A DNA stretch of 64,000 nt from Tenebrio molitor. Its lineage: Eukaryota; Arthropoda; Insecta; Coleoptera; Tenebrionidae. The position numbers were made by a program, and so were the translations under genes. How positions within the stretch are numbered: position 1 is the stretch's first letter; each line of letters opens with the position of its first letter. The notes beneath the pieces were generated by a model that searched no databases, was not told the DNA's origin, and saw nothing but the letters and a program-made list of their open reading frames with translations. The stretch lies in NCBI RefSeq assembly GCF_963966145.1, contig NC_091046.1, positions 48,112,001-48,176,000 on the forward strand, written 5' to 3'. Positions 45,837 through 58,745 of the stretch are shown here, one piece after another.

Positions 45837-48595
45837 TTAAACCTGCATGGTAGACAGAGGAATCGTCTTAAAATTGGCGATCGACTCTTCCAGCAATGGT
45901 CTTTTCTCTTCTTTCTTCTTCCCCGTCTTCTTGATCTTACCTCTGTTAACGACCCCGTCGTCTTCGTCCATCATCCGGATTATCTGCGACTGATCGGACG
46001 AATCTATGGGAGCGACGGAGATGTCCCGAACGGCTCTGAATTTACCGCAATTGTTCAAATGTTCGTTTTCCAACCGGAAGAAGTTCCACACGAATCTCCG
46101 AAACACCTCCAGAGGGGACAGTATCGACGTCATCAAGTCGCTAGTGACGTAACCCGTTTCGGTCAAGTAAAACGACAAGGCCCAAGCAAACCGCAAGACG
46201 AAGTCTTCGACGATGGCGAAGTAGTAGAAGAACTAGAAACAGAAGTGAGCTTTGAAAAAGTCGCGAAGGGTCGAGGAACAAACCGTGGATGAGTAGACGA
46301 TTTCTTCGCGGAGGAACTTGTTCTCGCCGGCCGACTTATCGAACAGGCCCCAATCCATCTTTATATCCCAAGTGTAGGCGTAGCAAGAGCTGATGATGGA
46401 CGCGATGATGAACAAGAAGAGGAACGGATTCTGAGATTGATCGGTATAATCGCCTACAACAAAAAAAAATCTTACATAATATGTACGGCTCTGGGTGGAG
46501 GCTTGTCGGGTACGTACTTTTGTACATGGAACGGAGAGTGGAAAATATCACCACGAAGAAGGTTGTCGAGTATTTTCCGGCGTTGACCAAGTGAGGGAAG
46601 GCTTCTCTGGTGTCGTGGTAACGGCGCAAGCACTGCGCCAGACGTATCCAGGCTGGAATGCAGTTGACGATTGGTCTGATGATGTAGCTCCTTTCCATGC
46701 ATTCGCCAGTGTCTCCGGCTTCGGTCCAGTTGTCGCCGTGAATGTAGTAGAAACAAGTCAGGAACTGGAAGTCCAGGAGGGCGTTGGCGAGGCTGTTCAA
46801 CTGATCGGCCAGCCAAAAATCGGCGAAGCCGACGTGGAAGAAAGGGGCACCCAACATGCGGCCCTGAAATTGGATCTCAATTTTAAATATCCCATAATAA
46901 AATTAATTGGGCAGCGGCTGTAGCTGTTAAATCGATGACAGTCGGTGACATTTGACAAATCGGCTATTGTTTTTCAAGGCCCACCGGCCCATCTTTGTTT
47001 ATTCTATGCCATATTCGAGAACGCCCTCTCTTGTCAGATGACATTTTTTACTCACACAGATCCTGACGAACCAGAACCTGGCGTCGTGTCGGAACACTTT
47101 GAGGGGGTTGATCACAAACAGGATCATTATAACGGTCAAGGCCAAAGGGTTGACGTACGGCGGGATGCTCAGACTGGCACTGTACAAGAAACTGAGCAAG
47201 CTGAGCGTCCAGACGACACCAAAAATGGCCGCCAGTTCCATCAAGTGTTGCTCGGAGAGGTGGTTCCTGGGATCGAGTTCGAAAATCAGCACGTGATTAA
47301 CCCCGGAAGACCTCCACCCGTACACGTTCACCCCGATCAGGAACAAAAACTCGACGATCAAAAGCGGTCCCCTGTAGAGGCGGAATGCGATCTTGAGGCT
47401 GTCAGTTGCGCCGTCGTGGAAGATTGCTGCAAAGAGGAATTGTGGGGAGGTTTTGACGTTTTGGGGGTAATACCTGACAAGACTACCGCGATCAACAGGA
47501 CTATGAAGGAACCCGAGAAGAGGCCCACTTTGAAGGTGGTCCAAGGGCTCTGCTGTTCGCCTAAAGGAGGCACTCGCAGTCTCTTCATGGCCTTCTGCCT
47601 GTCGCCGCCTTCCAGCTCGTTGGTGACCGCGCTTTCTGTGTCATTGATGAGCTTGTCGATGTCTTTGTTTGTGTAAAAGTGAGAGGTCTCCACGTGTTCC
47701 TGTCGCCATTTTGCGCCAACCTCGGTGGACAGCAACTGCAAATTCAAGTACATATTAGCACGCGCGAAAGAAATTACAATCGAAGCGTGTTCGATCAAGC
47801 TACAACGTCACTTTAGCACGCCAGGACCCCAAAACCGCCACCGACCTTATCGTGCTTTTTGAGTATCTTCCTGAAGCCAGTGTGGTTGAGAGTTTGGTAG
47901 TTTTGCAACAGAATCAAACTCAAGTAGAACTCGCTGAAAGCCAATTTGAGTTCTTGTAGCTTTCTCGCCGGGATGTGTCGTTTGATCTCCGTGTCTCTGC
48001 GCTTCCCTTGCCTGATGTGGTCCATCGACGACCTTAGCTCGCTGATCAAATTCGCGAATTTCCTAGTAGCTTCTGCAAACTTCTCTGAATAGAACGTATT
48101 GATTTTCTTGAGTTCCTTGTCGCAATAGTGGAAGAACTGCTCGTCGAAATTTGCAAAATGGCGCGTAAGTACTTCCGGTTCGACGCTCTCGGCCGAGGGG
48201 GCCTCTTCCACGGCCATGTAGAGCATCGCCTTCATCTCCTGCAAAACGATTCGATTTTGGCGCAAATTGTAGTACGGCCGCTCGCCAACAGATGACTCGC
48301 GTTTTCTAACCTCAATCCAATAGTAGTCGCAGTACAATAATTAAGAAATTTTGGGATTGATAGCGATTCTGATGCGGATTTGAATTTGGAATTTGCAACT
48401 GGAGGTCAACGTGCACCTCGATAAGAGTGCTTGAAGCCGATCGCCGAGCTCCGATATGGAGGTGAAATTGCGAGGGTGTGTGGTATTCGGTAATGGTATT
48501 TAAGCATAAACCGGGTGATAACTCACCTCGTAGTTGATGTACTGTTTCCTCCATTCCGGAGTGATGTGAGCTGTGAGGTGTTCGGCGAATTTCAT
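45837..48595 (-). CDS. XPR1: XPR1-type phosphate exporter (SPX-EXS protein)
   Basis: Seven exons on the minus strand: 48595-48527, 48238-47846, 47735-47474, 47426-47056, 46863-46518, 46453-46284 and 46232-45837; 668 aa (human 696). The N-terminal SPX domain begins MKFAEHLTAHITPEWRKQYI and ends in the inositol-phosphate-binding lysine cluster FRKILKKHDK. Several membrane helices follow (FKVGLFSGSFIVLLIAVVL). The EXS domain contains GFADFWLADQLNSLANALLD, FPHLVNAGKYSTTFF and EVFRRFVWNFFRLENEHLNN. It exports inorganic phosphate across the plasma membrane under pyrophosphate-inositol control. All conserved blocks are present, with no truncation. The vertebrate name reflects receptor use, not its physiological job. 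Confidence 0.97.
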
Positions 48596-49873
48596 GATCT
48601 GTGCATCGATAATTCGTGAGCGACCTACGAATAACTGGCTCGTTAACTGCTTGGTCGAATCGCTTTTATCATTGTTTATCGTGAACTTTTCATTAAATAC
48701 AACACCAAGAATAAACAGTTAGCCTTATTTATTTATCACATAACAATTACGCTAATCAGAAACACAAAGATCCTTTCATCTTCTGCGAACCGCAAACAAT
48801 TTACATTTTTTCGTACTCGAACACAGAGATTATTTCTCCTTACAATTATCATTATCAATCAGATTATTGGGTTATCAATCATTGTTCTCACATGCACGAA
48901 CGAATGACTGTGGCAACTTGAGGCTCGAGTGATGGTCTAAACATCTCACATAACCTCAAACTAGAATCAAGACTTTTTTTGTGAATAATTATTCAACGAA
49001 CAATAAAATCATTCTAGGGGATTTGTGACGAAACTGTGAACGTATAAATTGCACAATCAACAATCGATTCTGATGACACAAGGTTCGTGTCCTATTTTTA
49101 TTGCAGATCAATTACCTATCAATCCAGTTATTATGCAAAAATCAGTGAGATACAGAATTTAACCTTCACCAACGAGAAATTGAAATTGCTGGTATTTAAT
49201 CCAAGTGCCAAGTCAAATAGCAGGTGTATTTTTTTTCGTTAAATATTTACAAGTTCCTTTTATGACCCTATAAAACAATAAATTGTTAAACTAAATAGGT
49301 ATGCTACTCGCATTGTAAAGTTGCAATAATTTATGAGAAATATGGTTCGCTTTAAATATTTGGAATGAGGAACAGGTCCTCCTATAATTAGCACCTCCGA
49401 ATGGAGAGACACAACAGCGACAGAGGACAGAGTGTTTCTAAACTGGTTTTAAATTTGGCGGCCATTTTGCAGAGATACCACGTCTACCCATACTCATGTC
49501 CAATTTTCATTTTATACACAGCGATGCTCTTTCTTCAATTCGTCACTTGTTTTGCAGATGTCGGCGAGAAATCCGCAGGGGTGTCAAAAAAAAGTGTTTT
49601 AGTTCTTTTTCGTTTAATGTATATAGGTATATATCTCTTGTTAGAAAAACAAATTTACGTTTGTTAATGTAAGTCACCCATGATTAAAATTACGAAATAA
49701 ACCAACAACAAAAATCTGAGCTTAAAATAATAGCAAAAATACATAGACTCGTATTGATATATCTTTTACAAGTATGTACATCTCATAATATTTCATAAAT
49801 ATTTAGGCTACACTAAGTTGAGCGACCACAGTGAACTCGATTTACAAATACATAAATTGATTGCACAGACCCA
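48596..49873. other. Intergenic between XPR1 and the PDZ gene
   Basis: 1.28 kb, AT-rich. A plus-strand frame at 49401-49667 (88 codons) has one hydrophobic run but no family resemblance, and probably lies in the 3' region of the PDZ gene. No repeats with clear ends. Confidence 0.4.
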
Positions 49874-52800
49874 TCACTTCTGCTGCTTGCTTTCAGCCAC
49901 GACGATATTCGTGACCGAATGGTCCGAGGGGTTGAATACCCACTGCTTAAAACTACTCTCCACGCCGCCGTTGGTAGAGACTTGCACCACGTTGTCGTCG
50001 TGCTTCCGAGGTGGCACCGCGGGCCGACCAGCCCCGCCGAGAACCGGAAGTCCCGACGGAATCTTCGAGTTGCTGCGGATGGACGTGACGGTGACGTTCT
50101 TGGTGGGGGGCTTGATCTGGTACTTGGAGTGCGCTACCACGGGGGTGGAGTGGACGGTCGACGACATCAACTCGAGGATGTCCTTGTCGTTCTCCGTGTC
50201 GAGAATGCGCGAATCTCTCCTCTCGGGGGAAGTCGGCGGCGTCTTGGCGGTGGTCGCGATGGGTATCCGCGACTTGGTCTCGGTCTTGCCGCTCTTGGGG
50301 GGGCTCTTCTCGAAGTTGGAGCGGAGAAGCTCGATCTGCGACTGACGTTTTTCGGGGGTCTTGGGGGCCTCGTAGGTGGAGGTGGTGAAGCGCATCTCGG
50401 GAAGCTTTTTCAGCTGTTCTTCTGCGATCTCCTGGATCTTGTGCAGCTCCTTTTCGGCGTCGTTGTCCGTTATTATGATGCTCTTGGGCTCTTTGGGGGG
50501 GTCGAGGCGGTTTTCGAACTTTTGGATGTTTGACTCGAAGCTGCGCACGTTGGATTCGAAGTTGCGGACGTAGTTTTCGAACTCGTGGTCCAGGTTGCGG
50601 GCGTTGCTGTTGATGTTGGGGATGATCTCGATTTCCGATATGTTGGTAGGGTTGCCACTGTTGGGAGTGAGGACTTGGATCTCGGTTATGTAGGTCAGCG
50701 AAGAGTTACACTTGCTCCCACTTCCGTCGACGTCGTCGTCGAAGTTCTTAGTTCCGAGCGACGAATTCTCCTTTTTCGACCCTCCTGTCAAATCCACCGA
50801 AAATCTTTCCTCTTTGGACTCTGTATCGGAAGGCACCTCCAACGTCAGAGACGAAGGTCCTTGCACCACCACGTCATTGTTCAATTTATTGATCGCTTCT
50901 GTGATGGTCGCGTTTTTTATAATGTCAGGAGTGCTGATGGTGATCTTCGAGGTGTCACTGTGACTCTCTGGTTTGATGGTGCTGTCCAGAGCCGTAGTGT
51001 ACAGTTCGCTCACGTCGTCCATCTTCATACCTCCAGGTTCGTTCACGTTTACTTCCAAACTATGAAAATTGTCTTCGCTTTGGGGGCGAACATTGTTCAC
51101 CGTTACATTACTGACGTTCATTTTAGCATCGTCGGATTTGGGGCGCTCCAGACTACCCAACGAATGTCGAGACACTTTGATGTCGTCCGAAATGTTTGTA
51201 TCGTCGGCCTTGATCAGATACCCAAAGTCGTCGTCGTTTTGGCTGCAAGCTATTTTCTCCGTGAAAATAAAATTTCTGGTCAAATCTGCGAGATTCTTGT
51301 AAATTACGTCTTGTACAGGGTTGGTCGCTCGAGTTTTAGTCTCGTCACTCTTGTTCGACACTGCAACGTTCACTGGTTCTTCACTCTTCTTAACTGGGGT
51401 GGCTTCTCTATCAGGTACATTCGAAGAATTGATTTTTTTCGGTGAGGACAGCAAGAAATCCTTCTTCTCAGGGAGCGCCGGCTTGATGGTGACTTTCTTT
51501 TCCACGCTCACTGCTTCCGCCGGTAACACTGGTTCGCTCGCTTCAAACATCGGAGGTTTTCTCTGTCTCTTCTCTGCTGCGACGAGTCTGGGATTGTCGT
51601 CTATGGGTTTCCTCTCGAAATCCGTCGCTGGTGATATGGCACTGCCGTTGGGCTTGGACTCGCCAGCGTCCGTTTCGAAAGCGGGCCAAATCTGATTTTT
51701 AACTCTCTTCTCGGGCTTGACCGGCGGCGAAACGATCTCCTCTTTGATCGAAGGAGTCAACTCCATCGACTCTCTCTTGATTTCGTTGATCTTGTTGACC
51801 AAGGCGTCAAACTCTTCGGTTTTCTCGCCGAAGTCAAATTTGACGTTCTCCAGAGACATGTTACGGTAGGTACTGTTCCCGCTCTCGTCCTCTTGATTCA
51901 GTTTCAAAATGGCGTCTTCGAGGTTGCCCCATTCGATCGATTTCTTCAAGCGGTTCCTCTGGAACGTGTTCAAACCGTCGAGAATCAAAGACAGACGCGG
52001 CTCTTTACTCATCATCACTTTCCCGAAGGCGTCTTCTTCTGAGCCCATCGAATCTTCGATCCTGCCACCTTTGCGTTTCTTCGTCAAAGTCGGTATGCTA
52101 GTGTCGGTGATGTCGAGGCTCTGGGCGCGCTCCAAAGTACCGCTGCTCGATTTCCGTGTCCTCTGGATCTTGGTCAAGTCTCCGGTGCTCGCGGTTCTTC
52201 TGTTCTGTCTGTCCTCGTTGTCTTCGGCGTGGTGTATGGTGATGTCGCTCGAATTCAATTCGATCGTGTTGACCGACGATTGGTTGTCAGTCTCAATGTC
52301 CGAATCTGAATTGTAGTCTTTGACATCGCTCTTGGTCCTCAACTCGACGTCAATTTCTTCCTCCAAATCTTCTTTTGCCGTTTTCGACACGACTTCCTCG
52401 ACCTCGTCGCTAACCGACTGAATTTCGTCCAAATTATCTTTCACCACTGGTTTCTCCGCTTCTTTCAATTTCTCTTCCGGGGGTGCCGGCGCTTTGCCTT
52501 TGGTTTTCTTCGGCGTCTTGTCCATCTCGTCCTCTTTTGCTCTCCCTTTGTCTTCCGACCCTCTCCTGTGACTCCTTGCCGCCACCGCGGCGTTCATCAT
52601 GTAATTAGGAATCTCTTGAGGGATCCCGTTAGCGTCCCGTTTGATCCCCGACCCATTGAGTACCTTGTCCCTCGCGAAGCTCTCCTCTTCGCTCGTCCCC
52701 GGACTCGCTTTTCTCTCCCGTTTTTTCACTTGCGGCTTCTTTTCGTCGACTTCGTCTACCCCCACCGGCAGCTTCTCTAAATTGATGTTGTTGTCATTTT

Positions 52801-54390
52801 GCGATAGCTCGGCGTTTTTGGGACTCCTCTCCGAAGGCAACACCCGAATTCCGAACTTTTGCAGTTTATTCTCGGTCTTTTGGACCTCAGCCTCGATTTT
52901 GGGTGACTTTTCGTTCTTCGTCTTCAGATTTTGTTGGTGTTCTGTCAACACCTTCTGTTCGAGTTGGATCTTGAGCTGTTCAGGAGTCAGCTGGGTCTTT
53001 GGAGCGCTCTTCTTCGGCCTGTTTTGTACAACTTTTGGAGATTCTGAATCTTTCCGCTCCAGCGTCGTCATGTTACTTCGAGACTTTTGCAAGCTGGAGT
53101 AGTTCGAGCTGAGGGATCCCGTGTGCTCTTCACCCCCAAAGAGTTTCCTCTTTGCCGTATTACCCACCTGAAACCTCACCACTCTTAATCCGAAACGACC
53201 AATCAACAATCAATCGACTCACGTGGAACAAATCTGTACAAGAGGAGCTCCTGTAGACTGGATGACTCGGTCGAGCTCCTTGTCCACTAGACTGATGGAT
53301 CACCTTCCCCCCCCTTGCTTCGATGATTACTTCGTAAGGACTAGCGTAACTCAAGATTGTTAAAGCATCTTCGTACACCATATGCTCGAAACTAATCGTA
53401 ACACTATTGATTCTATCACCTACGCCAAAAAAAAAGTCGGTCAACCTCGCTGTTCTGCAACCCTCCTCCGCCTTACCAGGATTCAATTTTCCCGATTCGG
53501 ACGCAGGACCTCGATGTAAAACATCCTTTATGTAGATCCCCTCCTTCATGTTGCCACAAATGTTGAAACCTAGCCCAGTAAAATCATGACTGCGAAGAGC
53601 CACCACCTTTACTGCGTTTCCCTGAAATGAAATGAAACTCGTCAACTCGTCGAGAAAAACGCTTCGACTCACATCGATGGCACTGTCATCCAACGTCTTT
53701 CGCTTTTCGGACTTGGTGGTCAGCGCAGTCAACGGTGACCACTGAGTCCATTTCGTTTTGTTCCCTTCGAACCGCTCCTTCTCGAGCGATTTAGTGATCG
53801 GCGTCAAACCAGGATCTAGAAGAATGCAGGAGTTAATTAAAAGGACAAACGCGTTTTTCTACTGTAAACAACGGAGTCCTTGGTGCAGCACCAAGGTCAT
53901 CCGCGCCAATTCTTTCGAATATTCCGCAAGTGAATCAGACGTAGAAATGCAAATTGATGTCGGCGTTTGTAAACACGACACACATCAGGTGCTTGGTGCT
54001 TTTTATAGGAACGAACAATAAAAGACCTCAGTCTTGTGTCACGGCGATGGAGTCGCCTCAGTTCGTTAGAGTACCTACTCATACTCAACAGGATTACCTT
54101 TGAAGCCTGGATTGTCGAAAGCGTACTCGCATTTTCCCTTTTCCGGGTCGGTTTCCAAGATCAGTTCTGCAAAAGAGAGAAAATTCAGTGGATGCGAAAA
54201 TCTCGTGATTTCGTCCCCGCTCGGTACAATAAGTCAGTCTGAGATAGCGCCCACGACCGTTCTTGTTTAAGTATATGGAATGTTAACTGCCTCAGGGGTA
54301 TATAGCTTTGGTCGAGTTGGACGGGTCCTCAAGAATATAGGCCGGCTTGATCGACGACGGCAACAAACTCTCGGATTTTTTTCGACTCAT
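49874..54390 (-). CDS. PDZ-domain scaffold protein, mostly disordered
   Basis: Six exons on the minus strand: 54390-54369 (uncertain), 54166-54098, 53815-53673, 53621-53477, 53419-53223 and 53167-49874; about 1289 aa if the first exon is right. One PDZ domain at about residues 80-165 has the binding-loop variant GLGFNICGNMKEGIYIKDVL and continues GDRINSVTISFEHMVYEDAL. After it come about 1,100 residues of charged, serine-rich disordered sequence (KKPQVKKRERKASPGTSEEE) with several S/T-P sites. The end SFKQWVFNPSDHSVTNIVV looks conserved-like. PDZ domains bind C-terminal peptides of membrane or junction proteins; the partner here is unknown and I cannot name the family. The first exon also reads on as SLLPSSIKPAYIL to a stop, so its true donor is unsettled. 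Confidence 0.85.
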
Positions 54391-54724
54391 GTTAATCCGA
54401 CCGGTTCAAAGATGCCCGCTGTAAACATAATTCCGCGCAATTGAACAATGAACGCAGTATTTGTGTAATGTTACGCCCTTGAGCGAGTTACGTGGTTCTG
54501 CTATTAAGAACGGCAATTAAATTAACCGAGTGAGAACGGTTACTGAGTAATGAAGTATGAACCAGGCGGCACCAGCGCAGGGGCGTATACCGGGTGCCCC
54601 AAAATTCGCGGAACAACTTAGCAGTACGTTGTTAAGTACTCGTAGGTAGTCATTAAAATATCAGGTAAAAATGTCTTAAAAAATCAATCTTTTTTTTTTG
54701 TCGAAGATATGGAGCTACATATTT

Positions 54725-55115
54725 GTACAGTTAATTTCAAAATTATAGAGTACACCTCAAAAATCAAGAAGTCGATTTATTACAGTTTTTTCCCCATGTA
54801 AAGATGCCTTTTTGAAATTTGACCGTCATATTTTTCATATAGGTATGGGTTAGGTATATAAGTTTGACAACATAAAATGTCGCTGATATTATAGAGCACC
54901 ATGGTATTGTTTATTTTATCTCCTCCACGGTGCTCTTCGCGATCTTATAATACTATCCACCCTTCTTCTAAGTTGGAAAGAATATGCACTTTCACGTTTT
55001 CTGTTAGATTAGCCACTTTGTTTGTCAAAATTGACATTGATCATTGACAAGAAATGTAAGTGCATTTTACACTGTAGAAAAATTAGGTGTACTCTATAAT
55101 TTTGAAATTACTGTA
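54725..55115. mobile_element. MITE with TACAGTTAATTTCAAAAT ends
   Basis: About 390 bp. Left: TACAGTTAATTTCAAAATTA then TAGAGTACACCT; right: AGGTGTACTCTATAATTTTG then AAATTACTGTA. Arms match over about 32 nt. Non-coding. Confidence 0.8.
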
Positions 55116-55146
55116 CACTAAATGTGGCAAAATTTAAAAACACTCT

Positions 55147-55330
55147 ATTGGGTGATTCACATAATGATTGTGGATAAGTATGGCAACTGTGTGGGTGGGG
55201 TATAGTTGACATTTGTATGAGATTTCTTATGCGTGCATTTGTTTTTTTTATACCATTGCGAGACTATGAACTGTCAAAGAAATGTCAACTCCATCCTACC
55301 CACACAGTTGCCATACTTATCCACAATAAA
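55147..55330. mobile_element. Short MITE, family D
   Basis: About 180 bp. Left TGATTGTGGATAAGTATGGC then AACTGTGTGGG; right ACCCACACAGTTGCCATACT then TATCCACAAT. Same ends as the 1.3-kb composite at 12739-14057. Confidence 0.8.
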
Positions 55331-55767
55331 TATTTATTAATTATTATGTATCACAATAGTCTGCAAATATTTAATTTTTGTTGTATGTACCTATTCATGG
55401 AAATACGAAAGAAAAATCAAAGCCATGTTGCCATACGTTATTTGAGGTATAAGATCACTTCTTGGAAATACTGGAAATAATGAACAAAATAATCGCAAAC
55501 CTGATCACAATCATTCAGAATTATTATGCCACTCGCTACAAAAAGACAAATACATAGTCAAAATATTTTTTATTAGATATTTTCAAATTTAAAAGCTATG
55601 GAATTTTTTTATTATTTTTCTCGATACATATTTTCTAACATGAATTGACATGCCCGACCTGTATAGCACTGTACAGGGTCGGGGATCGTATACGCCCACA
55701 CGAGAAATCGCGACTTCTAATTAAATAATTGTCGAAATTTTTCACACTTACCTGGATGTTGGTAAGG

Positions 55768-56059
55768 TACAGCGTGATCAACAATGACTGAGTCTGTTGG
55801 CAATGAAACAATTGAAAAATATTGGTGTTTTTCTGTTTCGTAATTGGCACTGACCGGATGTTTTAACTTGACACGACATTTAAATAAAATTAGGTTATGT
55901 CGGGTATATTTATGCTATTACAAAAATGGCCCTTTGATGGTAAACGTCAAATTCGTTGTCAAAGTTGAAAACCGGAAATGCGTTTACATTACAGTGGTAC
56001 CAAAATCATTCAAATTTTCATTGCTACCAACAGATTCAGTCATTCTTGATCACGTTGTA
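55768..56059. mobile_element. MITE, family E copy 2
   Basis: Left TACAGCGTGATCAACAATGA then CTGAGTCTGTTGGC; right CCAACAGATTCAGTCATTCT then TGATCACGTTGTA. Inverted relative to 35428-35789; arms are better preserved here. Confidence 0.8.
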
Positions 56060-56296
56060 CATTTCATAATTTTTTGATAATTTTTCACTATTAACCAGTG
56101 GTTAATAATGAACAGCCGTCACCTAGCAACGAAAGATTTTCTTTGATTTCATTGGTTAACGTAGACAGACGATTTTCAATTTTCATAGCAACCGTTGAAA
56201 AATGAGAACTCGGATCGTCGCATCGGACAAAATAATTTAATTAATAATTATTATTAGAAAGGGTTTTAACGTATCTAGTAGTGAAAAAAATAATAT

Positions 56297-56380
56297 ATAC
56301 ACCACGGTAGAGAAGACAATTTTAAGCCTCGCTTCTTTATTCGCTCGGCTTAAAAAAATTTCTTCTCTACCTTGGTGTAT
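56297..56380. repeat. 84-nt inverted repeat
   Basis: ATACACCACGGTAGAGAAGA ... TTTTAAGCC pairs with GGCTTAAAA ... TTCTTCTCTACCTTGGTGTA around an 18-nt loop. A foldback element or structured RNA; no second copy seen. Confidence 0.65.
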
Positions 56381-56699
56381 AATTACTATTGTTTGTGTCT
56401 ACTCTACTTTATTTCTTTTCGCCAAGAATAACAAATGAACTAGTCTATTCTCAAAAAATTATCCTTCGGAGACTTATATTTTGTTTTTTTTTTTGGGAAT
56501 CCCAAATTTATTTCGGAGATTTCATAAAAAAAACTGTTGCACAATATCCAACATTTTTTCCTCTCCGTTCTTGACAGACGTTAGGCGAAGAATCCCAAAA
56601 AAATTTCTTATAGCGATCAACAAGTTTTGATTCTTTATTCCAACTTCCAACCCAAATTAACAATCCCTTTTTAACACAACGGCGACCTTCACCCGACAC

Positions 56700-57180
56700 G
56701 CTGTCACATTTCTTCCTTTTTCCTCCCCGTGGAGCTCCTCGACTTGATTGGCACCCGTCTTTCGCGTGTAGTTGGTGGTCTCTTTAACACGATCCCCTCG
56801 GGGAGGCCCCGATCTGTGTCGATCCGAAACGTCAATCTCCTTGCACGCCAGTGCAGTTGCGTCACCTCCGATTACTTAGCGACAATGATCGCCAATGCAT
56901 TATACTCGTACATTAACAATTTGCTTTAATCGCCTGCTGGAAAATCGACATAAGATAGAAGGAATATCAGCCGTGCGATGCGTCGGACATAAATAATAAT
57001 GGCTGGTTTATATAGGTGGAAATATTCGCGGCGGGACCTTGAGGTGATGTTCCATCAAACAGGATCGGGTCGAGGCGCACATTAATTGTCGACGTTCTTC
57101 CTGGTGGCGAGCAAATGTAAATGCGTTTTTTGTCCACCGCCGCTTCTATTATCATCTCTTAATTTATATTCACAGAGTGG
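56700..57180. other. Gene-poor stretch with a minus-strand TATA motif
   Basis: Higher G+C than neighbours, with CCTATATAAACCAGCC on the minus strand near 57020-57005. Open frames on both strands are short and unrecognised. It could be the promoter of a non-coding transcript. Confidence 0.25.
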
Positions 57181-57539
57181 GCGAGCCCATCGTCGGGTTC
57201 TTTTCTGAAGGCATCCGCTTCCAGGTAAATAGGAAGCGTTATTACCGAATCGCCTACTCCGTTACGCAAGAGAAACGCCCTGTTGGCAAATCGGGGGAAA
57301 AACCATAGAACCGCCGAGAGTGGCGCCATCTCGAGGCCTCAAGGTCGCGCCCAACTGTCACTGTAATTGAGTGTAATTTCTGTCAATCGTAGAATGAATA
57401 ATGAAGCCGAAGTAGAAAAAATGGCATGTTACACTCGTTTCACAAGACATGTTGTCGAACTCGTTCCTTTAGAGCACTCCTCACTGCGTTCGTCGTGCTC
57501 TAAACCCTCTCGTTCGACAATAGACTGTCTTGTGCTTGT

Positions 57540-57942
57540 ACATAGAGTCCCCACACTTTAAGGAGAACACGTTGAGTCATCCAAATATGTCCGTGAAGTT
57601 TTGTCCAGTGGCGTATCACTTGCGTTCAGAAATGGGGGCATACGTTTTTATTTGAATAATTGTGACACCGCTTTTATCAATACTAACCTCGCTCAAATAA
57701 AGAAATAAAAATTATTTAGTTCTGAAAAGAACTGATTTTTAACGCAATAGAAAACAACCCTGAAATCACGAAACAACGAAACGAACACTGGAAAAGCAGA
57801 TCACGAATGAACGTACGCCTCTGACGCCGCATGGTCGGTAAGCGGCTGTACCCTAGAAATCGAAAAATGGACTCGACCAACGTATTTGCATCTGCCGCGC
57901 AACTTTATTGGTGTGTTCTCCTTAAAGTGTTGGCACTCTATA
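57540..57942. mobile_element. MITE with CACTTTAAGGAGAACAC ends
   Basis: About 400 bp. Left CATAGAGTCCCCACACTTTA then AGGAGAACAC; right GTGTTCTCCTTAAAGTGTTG then GCACTCTATA. About 30-nt arms with few mismatches. Confidence 0.75.
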
Positions 57943-57954
57943 TAAGAGAAAGTA

Positions 57955-58213
57955 GGTTCGATCCTGGTTCCTAGGGGAGTTTTTGAGAGTTAAATTTGCA
58001 TTGGCAGCCTGGTTCCCACAGACTTTGTGAAGTAAATGCAAACAAATCCAAATATGTAATTAACATAATATGTATTTATAATTTATTTTTCACTCTAGAA
58101 ACATTTTGATAATTAACAATTTTATTTAAACACAAATAGTGCTAATTTTGACAATAAAAGTGCAGCCAATTATCAATCGAAAAACGCCCCTAGGAACCAA
58201 GATGGAGCCAACT
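57955..58213. mobile_element. MITE with TCCTGGTTCCTAGGGG ends
   Basis: About 260 bp, directly after the previous element. Left GTTCGATCCTGGTTCCTAGG then GGAGTTTTT; right AAAAACGCCCCTAGGAACCA then AGATGGAGCCAAC. The B-box-like GGTTCGATCC here is part of the terminal repeat, not a tRNA. Confidence 0.75.
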
Positions 58214-58497
58214 CTATTTAATATAATTAATTTCATATGAATGTTCATCAAGTGAACTGTGCATTTGTAAAAGCACCTTTAATTTAGTTACATTACAAAA
58301 GTCACATTTATGAAGGTCATGTCCAATAAATCTTTACTTGGTAAAAATACAAAGACAAAAACAAATAAGAATTACTTTAATTTAATCAGTAAAAAGACGT
58401 AACATTGCTTTTGAAATCAGCAATGTTAAAATGGACAAAAACTGAAAAATTAGTCAAATCGGGTTCGCGCAGAGCAAGCAAAATCAAAGTTATACTG

Positions 58498-58745
58498 GCA
58501 GACACAATATTCGGACACCCAATAAACCTAAACCAAGTACCTACAATTATGTTAACAATAAGCAGTAACCACAGCCATAAATCACTAAACTGCCCTTGGA
58601 ATTTTACAATACGGTCTATCGTAAGAAATTCTTATAAGCGTGTTTGCAATCTCCCATTGATTTACAACCAACCGACCCTTCCTATTGTGGGACTAATTAT
58701 GGGCTCTTGGCTTGGGTTTATTGGGTGTCCGAATATTGTGTCTGC
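58498..58745. repeat. Long-stem inverted repeat (31 perfect bp)
   Basis: GCAGACACAATATTCGGACA then CCCAATAAACC (ending 58528) is exactly inverted at 58715-58745. Weaker pairing extends outward on both sides and about 180 nt lies between. The 167-codon open frame across it has no domain and is probably accidental. Confidence 0.75.

Noticed and set aside
57951..57970. tRNA-like B box GGTTCGATCC
   Set aside because: It is part of the terminal inverted repeat of a MITE.
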